Assembly: GCA_025869365.1 (NCBI GenBank)
Contig: JAOZVV010000005.1
Span: forward strand, 1-64,000
Direction of reading: 5' to 3'
Source of the DNA: Pseudonocardia sp.
GTDB taxonomy: Bacteria; Actinomycetota; Actinomycetes; Mycobacteriales; Pseudonocardiaceae
Length of the DNA stretch: 64,000 nt
How positions within the stretch are numbered: position 1 is the first letter of the stretch; each line of letters opens with the position of its first letter. The position numbers and the translations under genes were made by a program. Below are positions 18,400-26,893 of this stretch, one piece after another. Below the pieces are notes generated by a model, which searched no databases, was not told the origin of the DNA, and was given only the letters and a program-made list of their open reading frames with translations.

Positions 18400-19940
18400 A
18401 CAGCGGCCTCCTCGGTGGGCGCGGCGATCTCGTCGTCCAGCTCCAGGGTGAAATGTCCTAGTCCTGCGTACACCACCGGCCGCCTCGCGCGCAGGTACAG
18501 CGCGATCGCCGCCCCGGCCAGGAACATCACGAGGACGACCCACGGCAGCAGCGTGATGAACGGGACGTCCTCGGCGCCCGCCAGGGTGGTGCGGTTGTCG
18601 ATCAACAGGTAGCAGGCGCCGGCCATGGCGAGCCCGCCGAGGACCGGGGCGAGCAGGGTGGTGAAGAAGTGGAACCCGTCGCGGGCCGTCGTCAGGAAGA
18701 ACCGGATGATCGCGACGCACACCAGGCCCTGCACGGCGAGGATGCCGAGCACCCCGAGCAGCGGTGACCAGGTGCCGAGCTTGAGCAGCGCGCCCTCCGT
18801 GCCGGGGTCGTGGAGGACGAACGCGAGGCCGTAGACGAACACGATCGCCGTGACCGTCGACGACGCGACGCCCGGGCTGTGCCAGCGCGACGTCCTCGCC
18901 AGGGCCCGGGGGAGCACGCCCTCGCGGCCGAGGGCGAACAGGTAGCGGGACCCGGTGTTGAAGAAGGCCATCGCGCAGGCGAAGGAACTGGTGACGGCCA
19001 GGATCTCGATGACGGTCGTCAGCCAGCCGCCGACGAAGCGGTCCGCCAGCGGGTAGAAGGCCGAGGCGTACCTGCCGTCGAACTGGTCCGCGACGGCCTG
19101 GACGGAGCCGGTCAGCCCCCAGCCGCTGACGTAGGCGTAGGACACGACGATGTAGAAGATCCCGAGCCCGATGACCGAGCCGTAGGTGGCGATCCTCGCG
19201 ATCCGCTGCGGGTCCCGGGACTCCTCGGCGTAGTTCGGCGCCATCTCGAAGCCGACCCAGGACCAGAACGCGGCGAACAGCGCGATGCCCGCCGCCGCGC
19301 TGCCGAAGACCTGGATCGCGCCGTCGTTGGAGAAGACCTCGACGGGGTCGAGCGGGGCGAGGGACAGGCCCTCGGCCCCGCCCCGGGCGAGCACCGCGAC
19401 GCTCAGCACGACCAGCGCCAGCACCTCCGCGACGAGCATGACGCCCAGCACCTTGGCCGTCAGCTCGATGTGGAACCACGAGAGCGCGCTCATCACCGCC
19501 AGCGCGACCACCATGTAGACCCAGGCCGGGAGCGCGAGCCCGGTCCAGGCCTCGATCGAGGTCGCCGCGAAGTAGCCGAGGACGCCGATCACCGCCGCGG
19601 TGAAGACGATGTAGCAGAGCGCGATCAGCACCCCCGAGCCCGTTCCCGCGATCCGGCCCAGCCCGCGGCTGATGAACGTGTAGAAGCCACCCGCGGAGGT
19701 CACGCGCCTGCTCATCGCGATGTAGCCGACGGAGAAGATCGTCAACGCGACGGTGGCGAGGAGGAACGCGGCGGGGGCGGCGTACCCGCCGCCGGTGACC
19801 GCGACGGGGACGTTGAACAGCATGGCCGTCAGCGGGGCGGCGCCGGTGACGATGCAGAACAGGACCGACGGCAGGCCCAGGGCGCCGCCGGCGAGGCGGC
19901 CGGGCTCGGGGGGCGCGTCGGGTGGGGCGGTCAGGGTCAT
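18396..19940 (-). CDS. APC-family amine/amino-acid permease
   Basis: Secondary transporter of 514 aa with about 12 helices. The first is preceded by LAGGALGLPSVLFCIVTGAA, with the APC-type glycine-rich entry and AMLFNVPVAV; helix 3 carries SRRVTSAGGFYTFISRGLG and helix 6 FWSWVGFEMAPNYAEESRDP. It starts at ATG 19940 and overlaps the amine oxidase start by 4 nt, which makes an amine the likely cargo. It is divergent from tex. A short acidic C-terminus (LELDDEIAAPTEEAA) is cytoplasmic. Confidence 0.88.
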   Translation of the reverse strand: MTLTAPPDAPPEPGRLAGGALGLPSVLFCIVTGAAPLTAMLFNVPVAVTGGGYAAPAAFLLATVALTIFSVGYIAMSRRVTSAGGFYTFISRGLGRIAGTGSGVLIALCYIVFTAAVIGVLGYFAATSIEAWTGLALPAWVYMVVALAVMSALSWFHIELTAKVLGVMLVAEVLALVVLSVAVLARGGAEGLSLAPLDPVEVFSNDGAIQVFGSAAAGIALFAAFWSWVGFEMAPNYAEESRDPQRIARIATYGSVIGLGIFYIVVSYAYVSGWGLTGSVQAVADQFDGRYASAFYPLADRFVGGWLTTVIEILAVTSSFACAMAFFNTGSRYLFALGREGVLPRALARTSRWHSPGVASSTVTAIVFVYGLAFVLHDPGTEGALLKLGTWSPLLGVLGILAVQGLVCVAIIRFFLTTARDGFHFFTTLLAPVLGGLAMAGACYLLIDNRTTLAGAEDVPFITLLPWVVLVMFLAGAAIALYLRARRPVVYAGLGHFTLELDDEIAAPTEEAAV

Positions 19941-20262
19941 CGGGGCTCCCGCGCGGTCGAGGGACGAGCAGGTGGGCGGGGCCCAGGGTGCGAACCGCGT
20001 GTGTCGTCCACGTCACATCCGCGAAAGGCTCCGCTACCAGCGGGTTTCGCCGCCGTGATCCCGAACGGGAATGTGTGGATCGTCCGTTTCCCCGCGGGCC
20101 GGCGCGTCTCGTCCGCGCGTCCCACATCCCGGCGGCCGGGGAACGCGACTCGCGCGGCCGGCCGCGCCGGCCCGCGGGATGATCATGGATAGCCGATGCC
20201 GGTCGGCGCTGCGCACGGGGGCCGGGCTCGTGCCCGGGCGGGCGGTTCGCCACGATAGAGGG
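19941..20262. other. Divergent intergenic region, amine operon / tex
   Basis: 322 bp with no gene. A compound inverted repeat at 20021-20050 (GCGAAA and TTTCGC enclosing CCGCT and AGCGG) could be an operator for the amine operon. No convincing -10/-35 pair was found for either gene. Confidence 0.3.
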
Positions 20263-22788
20263 GTGACAGGTTCGGTTCTCCCAGCGCAGTCGTCCGACGC
20301 CCCCGCGGCCGGGGGTCAGACCCCCGCGGCACAGACCCCGGCCAAGTCCTACGCCGGATGGTCGATCCCGCAGCGCATCGCGGACGAGATCGGGGTGCGC
20401 ACCACCCAGGTCGTCGCGGCCGTCGACCTGCTCGACGGCGGTTCCACGGTCCCCTTCATCGCGCGGTACCGGAAGGAGGCCACCGAGGAGCTCGACGACG
20501 CGCAGCTGCGCACCCTCGAGGAGCGCCTGCGGTACCTGCGCGAGCTCGAGGAGCGCCGCACCGCCGTCCTGGACGAGATCCGCAAGCAGGGCAAGCTCGA
20601 CGAGGTCCTGGAGCAGCGGATCCTCGACGCCGAGTCCAAGTCCCGGCTCGAGGACATCTACCTGCCCTTCAAGCCCAAGCGCCGCACCAAGGCGATGGTG
20701 GCGCGGGAGAACGGCCTCGAGCCTCTCGCGGACGCGCTGTACGGCGACCCCACGCTGGACCCGCAGACGACCGCGGCGGCCTACGTGAACGACAACGTCG
20801 CGGATGCCGCGGCGGCGCTCGAAGGGGCCCGCTCGATCCTCGTCGAGCGCTTCTCCGAGGAGGCGGACCTCATCGGCGGCCTCCGCGAGCGCATGTGGTC
20901 GCGCGGGGTGCTCGTCTCGAAGGTCCGCGAGGGCAAGGAGACCGAGGGCGCCAAGTTCTCGGACTACTTCGAGTTCTCCGAGCCCTTCACCAAGCTGCCC
21001 TCCCACCGGATCCTCGCGGTGTTCCGCGGGGAGAAGGAGGAGATCCTCGACGTCTCGCTGGAGCCGTCGGCCGAGGCGCCCGAGCCCGGGACGCGCAGCG
21101 ACTACGAGACCCTCATCGCCGCGCACGTCGGCATCTCGGACCAGGGCCGGGCCGCGGACAAGTGGCTGAACGACGTCGTCCGCTGGACCTGGCGCACCCG
21201 CATCCTGCTGCACCTGGGCATCGACATCCGGGTCCGGCTCCGCACCGCCGCGGAGGAGGGCGCGATCGGCGTCTTCGCCTCCAACCTCCGGGACCTGCTG
21301 CTCGCCGCGCCCGCCGGCACCCGCGCGACGATGGGCCTGGACCCGGGCCTGCGCACCGGCGTCAAGGTCGCGATCGTCGACGGCACGGGCAAGGTGCTGG
21401 CCAAGGACACGATCTACCCGCACGAGCCCCGCAAGGACTGGAAGGGCTCGCTGGCGACGCTGACGAAGCTCGCCGCCGCGCACCAGGTGGAGCTCATCGC
21501 GATCGGCAACGGCACGGCCTCGCGCGAGACGGACGCGCTGGCCGGTGAGCTCGTCGCGCTGAACCCCGCGCTGAAGATGACCAAGGTGATGGTGAGCGAG
21601 GCCGGGGCGTCGGTGTACTCGGCGTCGGCCTACGCGTCCGCGGAGCTGCCCGACCTGGACGTCTCCATCCGCGGGGCCGTCTCCATCGCGCGCCGGCTGC
21701 AGGACCCGCTCGCCGAGCTGGTCAAGATCGACCCGAAGTCCATCGGCGTCGGCCAGTACCAGCACGACCTGCCCGAGTCCTCCCTCTCGCGCTCGCTCGA
21801 CGCGGTCGTCGAGGACTGCGTGAACGCGGTCGGGGTGGACCTGAACAGCGCGTCCGCGCCGCTGCTGCGCCGGGTGTCCGGGATCAGCGAGTCCCTGGCC
21901 GCCGGGATCGTGGCGCACCGGGACGCGAACGGCCCGTTCCGCACCCGCACCGCGCTGGCGGACGTGCCGCGGCTCGGCCCGAAGGCGTTCGAGCAGTGCG
22001 CGGGCTTCCTCCGGATCCGGGGCGGCGACGAGCCGCTGGACGTCTCCGGCGTGCACCCGGAGTCCTACCCGGTGGTCCGGAAGATGGTGGAGGCCGCGAA
22101 GGTCCAGGGGATCGGCGAGCTGATCGGCAACGCGCAGAAGCTCAAGACCCTGCAGCCCAAGCGGTTCGTCGACGACCAGGTCGGCATGATCACGATCACC
22201 GACATCCTCGCCGAGCTGGAGAAACCCGGCCGGGACCCGCGGCCGGCGTTCCGCACCGCGACCTTCGCCGAGGGCGTCCACAAGATCGCGGACCTGCGGC
22301 CGGGGATGCTGCTGGAGGGCGTGGTCACCAACGTCGCGGCCTTCGGCGCGTTCGTGGACGTCGGCGTGCACCAGGACGGCCTCGTGCACGTCTCCGCGAT
22401 GTCCAAGGACTTCGTCTCGGACCCGCGCGAGGTGGTGAAGTCCGGCGACGTCGTCCGGGTGAAGGTGATGGAGATCGACGAGGCCCGCAAGCGGATCTCG
22501 CTCACCCTCCGCCTCGACGACGAGCTGGGCGCAGGCAAGCAGCGGCGGCAGCCGGAGGGTGGCCAGGGCCAGGGTGGTCAGGGCCAGGGCGGCGGCCGGC
22601 GGGACGACCGCGGGGGAGAGCGCCGCGGCGGGCCCCGGGGCGGCGGCAAGCCCGGGGGCGGCAAGCCCGGCGGTGGGGCCGGGGGGAAGCAGGGTGACCG
22701 GCGTGGCGGGGGCGCTCCCCGTCAGGACAAGCCCGCCCCGCTGAACAACGCGATGGCGGACGCGCTGAAGCGGGCCGGCTTCAAGTAG
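20263..22788 (+). CDS. tex: Tex-family transcription accessory / S1 RNA-binding protein
   Basis: Protein of 841 aa built like bacterial Tex. The HTH-rich N-terminal region has VPFIARYRKEATEELDD, a family hallmark, and IYLPFKPKRRTKAMVA. A YqgF/RNase H-like domain follows (GLDPGLRTGVKVAIVD, ELIAIGNGTASRETD), then a helix-hairpin-helix stretch (VGVDLNSASAPLLRRVSGIS) and an S1 domain (GMLLEGVVTNVAAFGAFVDV). The last 75 aa are a Gly/Arg-rich tail (GGQGQGG, GGGKPGG) of the kind that adds RNA affinity. The GTG at 20263 with GAGGG upstream is chosen; the frame is open further upstream. It acts on transcription complexes in the cytoplasm. Confidence 0.95.
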   Translation: MTGSVLPAQSSDAPAAGGQTPAAQTPAKSYAGWSIPQRIADEIGVRTTQVVAAVDLLDGGSTVPFIARYRKEATEELDDAQLRTLEERLRYLRELEERRTAVLDEIRKQGKLDEVLEQRILDAESKSRLEDIYLPFKPKRRTKAMVARENGLEPLADALYGDPTLDPQTTAAAYVNDNVADAAAALEGARSILVERFSEEADLIGGLRERMWSRGVLVSKVREGKETEGAKFSDYFEFSEPFTKLPSHRILAVFRGEKEEILDVSLEPSAEAPEPGTRSDYETLIAAHVGISDQGRAADKWLNDVVRWTWRTRILLHLGIDIRVRLRTAAEEGAIGVFASNLRDLLLAAPAGTRATMGLDPGLRTGVKVAIVDGTGKVLAKDTIYPHEPRKDWKGSLATLTKLAAAHQVELIAIGNGTASRETDALAGELVALNPALKMTKVMVSEAGASVYSASAYASAELPDLDVSIRGAVSIARRLQDPLAELVKIDPKSIGVGQYQHDLPESSLSRSLDAVVEDCVNAVGVDLNSASAPLLRRVSGISESLAAGIVAHRDANGPFRTRTALADVPRLGPKAFEQCAGFLRIRGGDEPLDVSGVHPESYPVVRKMVEAAKVQGIGELIGNAQKLKTLQPKRFVDDQVGMITITDILAELEKPGRDPRPAFRTATFAEGVHKIADLRPGMLLEGVVTNVAAFGAFVDVGVHQDGLVHVSAMSKDFVSDPREVVKSGDVVRVKVMEIDEARKRISLTLRLDDELGAGKQRRQPEGGQGQGGQGQGGGRRDDRGGERRGGPRGGGKPGGGKPGGGAGGKQGDRRGGGAPRQDKPAPLNNAMADALKRAGFK

Positions 22789-22801
22789 CTCCCGATCACC
22801 A

Positions 22802-22845
22802 CGTCGGACCGGCAGGTGCCGAATACGGCACGGGCCGGTCCGACG
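22802..22845. terminator. Terminator hairpin after tex
   Basis: Outer arms CGTCGGACCGGC (22802-22813) and GCCGGTCCGACG (22834-22845), with an inner stem GTGCCG/CGGCAC closing on an AATA loop. It lies 13 nt after the tex stop. A short run of GTGTGC/GCGTGG repeats follows at about 22880-22940, before the convergent phosphatase gene. Confidence 0.7.
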
Positions 22846-22959
22846 GACCGGTCGTCGTCGGTGTCGACCCGCGATGCTGCGTGGGTGTGCTGCGCGGGTG
22901 TGCTGCGTGGATGTGCGCAGAGCGGTGCGTGGGTGTGCGCAGAGCAGGGGCCGCGCCGG

Positions 22960-23652
22960 TCAGAGCAGGCGGGCGTCCAGTGCGGCGAGGTCCGCGTCGG
23001 TCGTGCCGTGCGCGAGCAGGTGCCCGCGGATCCCGCCCTCGTGCTCCTCGAACTCCTCGAGGGCGGAGCCGAGGACGGCCGCGTCGACGCCGACGAGACC
23101 GTCGTTGTTCGCGGGCAGGTGTGCCCCCGAGGCGATCAGCCTGGCCCAGATCCGGTCGAGGTTGTCGTTGGTCCGCAGGTAGTCCGCGACGACCTCCTCG
23201 CGGCGGACCCCCACCGCACGCAGCAGGACGCCCACGACGATCCCGGTGCGGTCCTTGCCCGCGGCGCAGTGCACCAGCACGGGCCCGGTGCTCGATCCGA
23301 CGATCCGCACGATCCGGGCCAGCTCCGCCGTCGTTTCCCTGACGATGAGCCGGTAGGCCCAGGCGAGGTCGTGGGAGATCTCCGGGGCGGCGATCCGCTC
23401 CGGGTTCAGGGACTCGCCCAGGCCGACGTGGTGCACCTGCGCCGCGCCGTCGAGCGGGTGCCGTGCGCCCTGGATCTCCGCGGCCGAGCGCAGGTCGATC
23501 ACCGTCGTCGGCCGGGGGTGCGGCAGCGGCCTGTCGCCCGGTCGCGGCGCGTCGCTGCGCAGCAGCACGCCGGGCCGGACGGTGCGGCCGTCGCCGGTGC
23601 GGAGGCCCCCGACGTCGCGGAGGTTGGTGAGGGTGCGCAGTTCGGCGGGCAT
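22960..23652 (-). CDS. Tyrosine/dual-specificity protein phosphatase (PtpB-like)
   Basis: Protein phosphatase of about 230 aa. The P-loop HCAAGKDRTGIVVG has the catalytic Cys and Arg in HCxxGKxR form, with the Lys and Asp typical of the PtpB/atypical lipid-phosphatase-like group. The N-terminus LTNLRDVGGLRT and GVLLRSDAPRP match the same family. C-terminal helices follow (VVADYLRTNDNLDRIWARL). The start is probably ATG 23652, with GTG 23664 (VTALM) as alternative. There is no signal peptide. It could dephosphorylate phosphotyrosine, phosphoserine/threonine or phosphoinositides. It stands alone between tex and the helicase. Confidence 0.85.
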   Translation of the reverse strand: MPAELRTLTNLRDVGGLRTGDGRTVRPGVLLRSDAPRPGDRPLPHPRPTTVIDLRSAAEIQGARHPLDGAAQVHHVGLGESLNPERIAAPEISHDLAWAYRLIVRETTAELARIVRIVGSSTGPVLVHCAAGKDRTGIVVGVLLRAVGVRREEVVADYLRTNDNLDRIWARLIASGAHLPANNDGLVGVDAAVLGSALEEFEEHEGGIRGHLLAHGTTDADLAALDARLL

Positions 23653-23805
23653 CAGGGCGGTCACCCCCCGAGCGTCCGAGATCGAGGTGAACGCCGGGCG
23701 ACATTGTGAGCGGGGCCACGAGGGGAACAGGCGTGGGTCACGTCGTGTTCTGGGACGTGACGAGCGGTACCCCCGCCCGATGTGATCTCCCGTGGCCCTT
23801 CGTGT

Positions 23806-23904
23806 GACAATAGGTGCGTCGGCTGTCAGCGATGACGTCAGCCGAGAGCCCCCATGGTCCATTCACGGCACCTTGCCGCCAGGGCCCGCGGGCTTCCCCG
23901 CGGG
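23806..23904 (+). promoter_or_regulatory. Promoter and structured leader of the DEAD-box helicase gene
   Basis: The -10-like GACAAT (23806-23811) gives a leader of about 135 nt before the GTG at 23956. The leader includes an 8-bp GC hairpin, CCCGCGGG / CCCGCGGG with a CTTC loop (23885-23904). Long structured leaders are usual for cold-shock DEAD-box genes, so RNA-level control is plausible; the -35 is unclear. Confidence 0.4.
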
Positions 23905-23955
23905 TGCGTCGTTCCGACATGGGCGAACGGCCACCCCGCTGCGACAAGGACTTGA

Positions 23956-25854
23956 GTGAGCACCCTGCTTGACCTGCCAGACATTGACGACACCGTGATC
24001 GACGAGACCGCGGTCGACCAGACCGCGATCGACGGGATCACCGATCCGACCGAGGACGACGCGGACGACACCGCGGCCGAGGTCGAGACCACCGCCGAGG
24101 CGATGGACGACTCCACGGACGACGAGGTCGTGGAGGCCTCCGGCCCCACCTTCGCCGAGCTGGACCTCGAGCCCAAGCTCCTGCGCGTCCTCGACGAGCT
24201 GGGTTACGAGACCCCGAGCCCGATCCAGGCCGAGGCCATCCCGTCGCTGCTCGCGGGGCGTGACCTGATCGGTCAGGCCGCCACCGGCACCGGCAAGACG
24301 GCGGCCTTCGCGCTGCCGATGCTGCAGCGCCTGCACCAGCGCCCGGGCTCGGGGGAGCGCATCCCCTTCGGCCTGATCCTCGCGCCCACCCGTGAGCTGG
24401 CCATGCAGGTCAGCGAGGCGGTGCGCACCTACGGCGCCGGTATCGGCGCCCGCGTGCTGGCCGTCTACGGCGGGGCCCCGATCGGCCCGCAGCTCGGCTC
24501 GCTCAAGCGGGGCGTCGACGTCGTCGTCGCCACGCCGGGCCGCGCGATCGACCTGATCAACCGTGGCGCCCTGACGCTCGACGGCATCGAGGTTGTCGTC
24601 CTCGACGAGGCCGACGAGATGCTGGACATGGGCTTCGTCGAGGACATCGACACCATCCTGGCGTCCACCCCGGACACCCGGCAGGCGGTGCTGTTCTCGG
24701 CCACCATGCCGCGGCGTATCGAGATGCTGGCCCGCGAGCACCTCACCAACCCCGTGATGGTGCGGATCGCGCGCGAGGAGGTCCCGGAGGGCGAGGCGCC
24801 GCGTGTGCGGCAGACCGCCTACATGGTCCCGCGCTCGCACACCACCGCCGCGCTCGGCCGCATCCTGGAGCTCGAGCGGCCCACCGCCGCCATCGTGTTC
24901 TGCCGGACCCGCGCGGACGTCGACGCCGTCACCGAGACCCTCACGGGTCGCGGGCTGCGCGCCGAGGCCCTGCACGGCGGCATGGACCAGGAGCACCGGA
25001 CCCGCGTGGTCGAGCGGCTGCGCAACGGCCGCACGGACCTGCTGGTCGCCACGGACGTGGCCGCCCGCGGCCTGGACATCGAGCAGCTCAGCCACGTGGT
25101 CAACCACGACGTGCCGAAGTCGCCCGAGGCCTACGTGCACCGCATCGGCCGTGTCGGCCGCGCGGGACGTGAGGGCGTCGCCGTCACGCTGGTCCCGCCG
25201 GCATCGATCCGGCACCTGCGCAACATCGAGCGCCTGATCGGCAAGTCGGTCCCGGTCTCCCCGGTCCCGACCGTGAAGGACCTCAACGCCGCCCGCCTCG
25301 AGCGCACCCGCACCGCGCTGCGTGAGCAGCTCGTCGCGGACCTGCGCTCGGACGACGACGACGCGGACGGCGTCCTCGCGATGGTGCAGGGGCTCGGCGC
25401 CGAGTTCGACGCCACCGCCGTCGCGGCCGCGGCCGTCCGGCTCGCCCGGGCCGGCAGCGCCGCGCCCGAGGACGAGATCGACATCCCGATCGTCTCGGCG
25501 CCCCGCGAGGGCAGCCGGAGCACCCGGGACCCGCGCAGCCCCCGTGGCGGCGAGGGTGTCCGCGGCCAGGGCACGCGCCCGCCGAAGGCCGGCACCACCC
25601 GGCTGTTCGTCTCCGCGGGTCGCGCGTCCGGCGTCCGCCCGCAGGACATCGTCGGCGCGCTGGCGAACGAGTCGCGGCTCTCGGGCCGGGACATCGGCGC
25701 CATCACGATCCACGAGCGGCACGCGCTGGTCGAGGTCCCGGAGCACGCCGCGGACGAGGTGCTGCGCTCCCTGCGCGGCGCCACGACGCTGAAGGGCCGC
25801 AAGGCCAACGTGCGCCGTGACCGGGGCTTCGCCACCCCGGTCCGCGAGCGCTAG
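23956..25854 (+). CDS. deaD: DEAD-box ATP-dependent RNA helicase (DeaD/CsdA type)
   Basis: RNA helicase of 632 aa for ribosome assembly and mRNA unwinding. An acidic N-terminal extension of about 60 aa precedes the Q-motif (GYETPSPIQAEAIPSLL). Then come motif I ATGTGKT, PTRELAM, TPGR, VVLDEADEMLDMGF, FSATMP, IVFCRTR, VATDVAARGLDIE and HRIGRVGRAGREG, a full set. The C-terminal DbpA-like RNA-binding domain (TTRLFVSAGRASGVRPQDI) and a basic end follow. The start is the GTG at 23956, after a long leader. A strong terminator follows. Cold-shock control is likely from the family and the leader. Confidence 0.95.
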   Translation: MSTLLDLPDIDDTVIDETAVDQTAIDGITDPTEDDADDTAAEVETTAEAMDDSTDDEVVEASGPTFAELDLEPKLLRVLDELGYETPSPIQAEAIPSLLAGRDLIGQAATGTGKTAAFALPMLQRLHQRPGSGERIPFGLILAPTRELAMQVSEAVRTYGAGIGARVLAVYGGAPIGPQLGSLKRGVDVVVATPGRAIDLINRGALTLDGIEVVVLDEADEMLDMGFVEDIDTILASTPDTRQAVLFSATMPRRIEMLAREHLTNPVMVRIAREEVPEGEAPRVRQTAYMVPRSHTTAALGRILELERPTAAIVFCRTRADVDAVTETLTGRGLRAEALHGGMDQEHRTRVVERLRNGRTDLLVATDVAARGLDIEQLSHVVNHDVPKSPEAYVHRIGRVGRAGREGVAVTLVPPASIRHLRNIERLIGKSVPVSPVPTVKDLNAARLERTRTALREQLVADLRSDDDDADGVLAMVQGLGAEFDATAVAAAAVRLARAGSAAPEDEIDIPIVSAPREGSRSTRDPRSPRGGEGVRGQGTRPPKAGTTRLFVSAGRASGVRPQDIVGALANESRLSGRDIGAITIHERHALVEVPEHAADEVLRSLRGATTLKGRKANVRRDRGFATPVRER

Positions 25855-25868
25855 GAGCTCGTACCGAC

Positions 25869-25897
25869 ATGCCCCGCCCCCACAGGGGGCGGGGCAT
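25869..25897. terminator. Strong GC-rich terminator after deaD
   Basis: Thirteen-bp perfect stem: ATGCCCCGCCCCC (25869-25881) and its complement (25885-25897) with an ACA loop, 14 nt after the deaD stop. There is no U-tract, as is common in actinobacteria. Confidence 0.8.
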
Positions 25898-25919
25898 CTC
25901 GCATGTCCGGGCCGACCGC

Positions 25920-26025
25920 GCGTCATGGCTCCACAACGCGCTCTGACGGCCCCGAAACCCGCGTCATGGCTCCACGACGCGCTCTGACGGCCCCGAAACC
26001 CGCGTCATGGCTCCACGACGCGGGC
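25920..26025. repeat. 41-bp tandem repeat, 2.5 units, between convergent genes
   Basis: Units begin at 25920, 25961 and 26002 (the last truncated). Each starts GCGTCATGGCTCCAC and continues through CTCTGACGGCCCCGAAAC; the first two differ at one base. Each unit can fold through GCGTC/GACGC. It lies between deaD and the L,D-transpeptidase gene, after the deaD terminator. Confidence 0.9.
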
Positions 26026-26050
26026 CTCGGGGCCGTGAGGAGCGGGGCTG

Positions 26051-26638
26051 TCAGTGGATCTCCACGCGGTCGCCCACCTGGAGGTCCTGGTACCAGGCGA
26101 CGGCGTCGTCGTGGGCCAGGTGGACGCAGCCCGCGGACGGGTTCTGCGGGTTGCCCTCGTGGAAGGCGATCCCGCCGTCGGCGAAGAACACCGAGTACGG
26201 CATCGGCGCGTTGTTGTACTCCGCGCTCCGATGGTGCTCGTCCTTCCACTGCACCTGGAAGTGCCCGGTCGGGGTCTCCTTGCCCTGACCGCCGTGGCTG
26301 ATCCCCACCGGCCCGCGGGTGATCTTCCCGTCGTGGATCAGCCAGGCCTCGTTCGTCGCCAGGTTCACGCAGGCGCGCGCCTCGGCGCTGCAGGGGGTGC
26401 CCTCGGTCACGGCGGGTCCGTCGCCGTCCGCGAACGCCGTGCCGGTGAGGACGGTGCCGGCGACGGCGGCCACGGCCAGTCCGGTGACGGCGATCCGACG
26501 GCGCCTCCCGACGGTGCGGCCCGGCTCGGGCGGGTCCGTCTCGGTGGGAGTCGTGCCGTGCGGGGTCCTGCTGTGCGGGGTCCTGCCGGGCCGAATCCTG
26601 CCGGGCCGAGCCGTGGTGGGCCAGGAGTGCCGTGCCAT
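26051..26638 (-). CDS. L,D-transpeptidase (YkuD domain), exported
   Basis: Peptidoglycan cross-linking or lipoprotein-anchoring enzyme of 195 aa. A basic, Pro/Thr-rich N-terminus leads to one hydrophobic segment at about 48-70 (AVTGLAVAAVAGTVLTG), a signal peptide or anchor. The YkuD domain follows: CVNLATNEAWLIHDGKI, GISHGGQGKETPTG, and the active site IAFHEGN then SAGCVHL, with the catalytic Cys and His. The ATG at 26638 has GGAAGGAA upstream. It is short, lacking the Ig-like domains of mycobacterial Ldt proteins, and has CVHL where CVRL is usual, so it is a compact variant. It is divergent from the MFS gene. Confidence 0.88.
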   Translation of the reverse strand: MARHSWPTTARPGRIRPGRTPHSRTPHGTTPTETDPPEPGRTVGRRRRIAVTGLAVAAVAGTVLTGTAFADGDGPAVTEGTPCSAEARACVNLATNEAWLIHDGKITRGPVGISHGGQGKETPTGHFQVQWKDEHHRSAEYNNAPMPYSVFFADGGIAFHEGNPQNPSAGCVHLAHDDAVAWYQDLQVGDRVEIH

Positions 26639-26893
26639 CGAAACCGTCGGTTCCTTCCGTCGTCCCGGGACGGCCGACCGGCATGCGCGCCCGCGCGTAC
26701 CCACCGTCCCCGGTGCCGAAACGAGCCGCGGCCAAGCGGGTGACGGTCGGTGAGGAAACGGTTCCGGTACGTGGTCGGATGGGGTGTTGGGGGCTCCTGG
26801 TGCCGGTGTCCGGGTTCGATCGGGACCAGCGGTTGTGACGGGTGCCGTGCGCAGGTAGGCAGGGGCGCGACGTCGAGAGTCCGAGGGGGAGCG

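Noticed and set aside
16453-22389. Very long minus-strand frame of nearly 2000 codons
   Set aside because: Only its first part (amine oxidase, 16453-18399) is real. Beyond that it reads antisense through the permease and tex genes, an effect of the high GC content.
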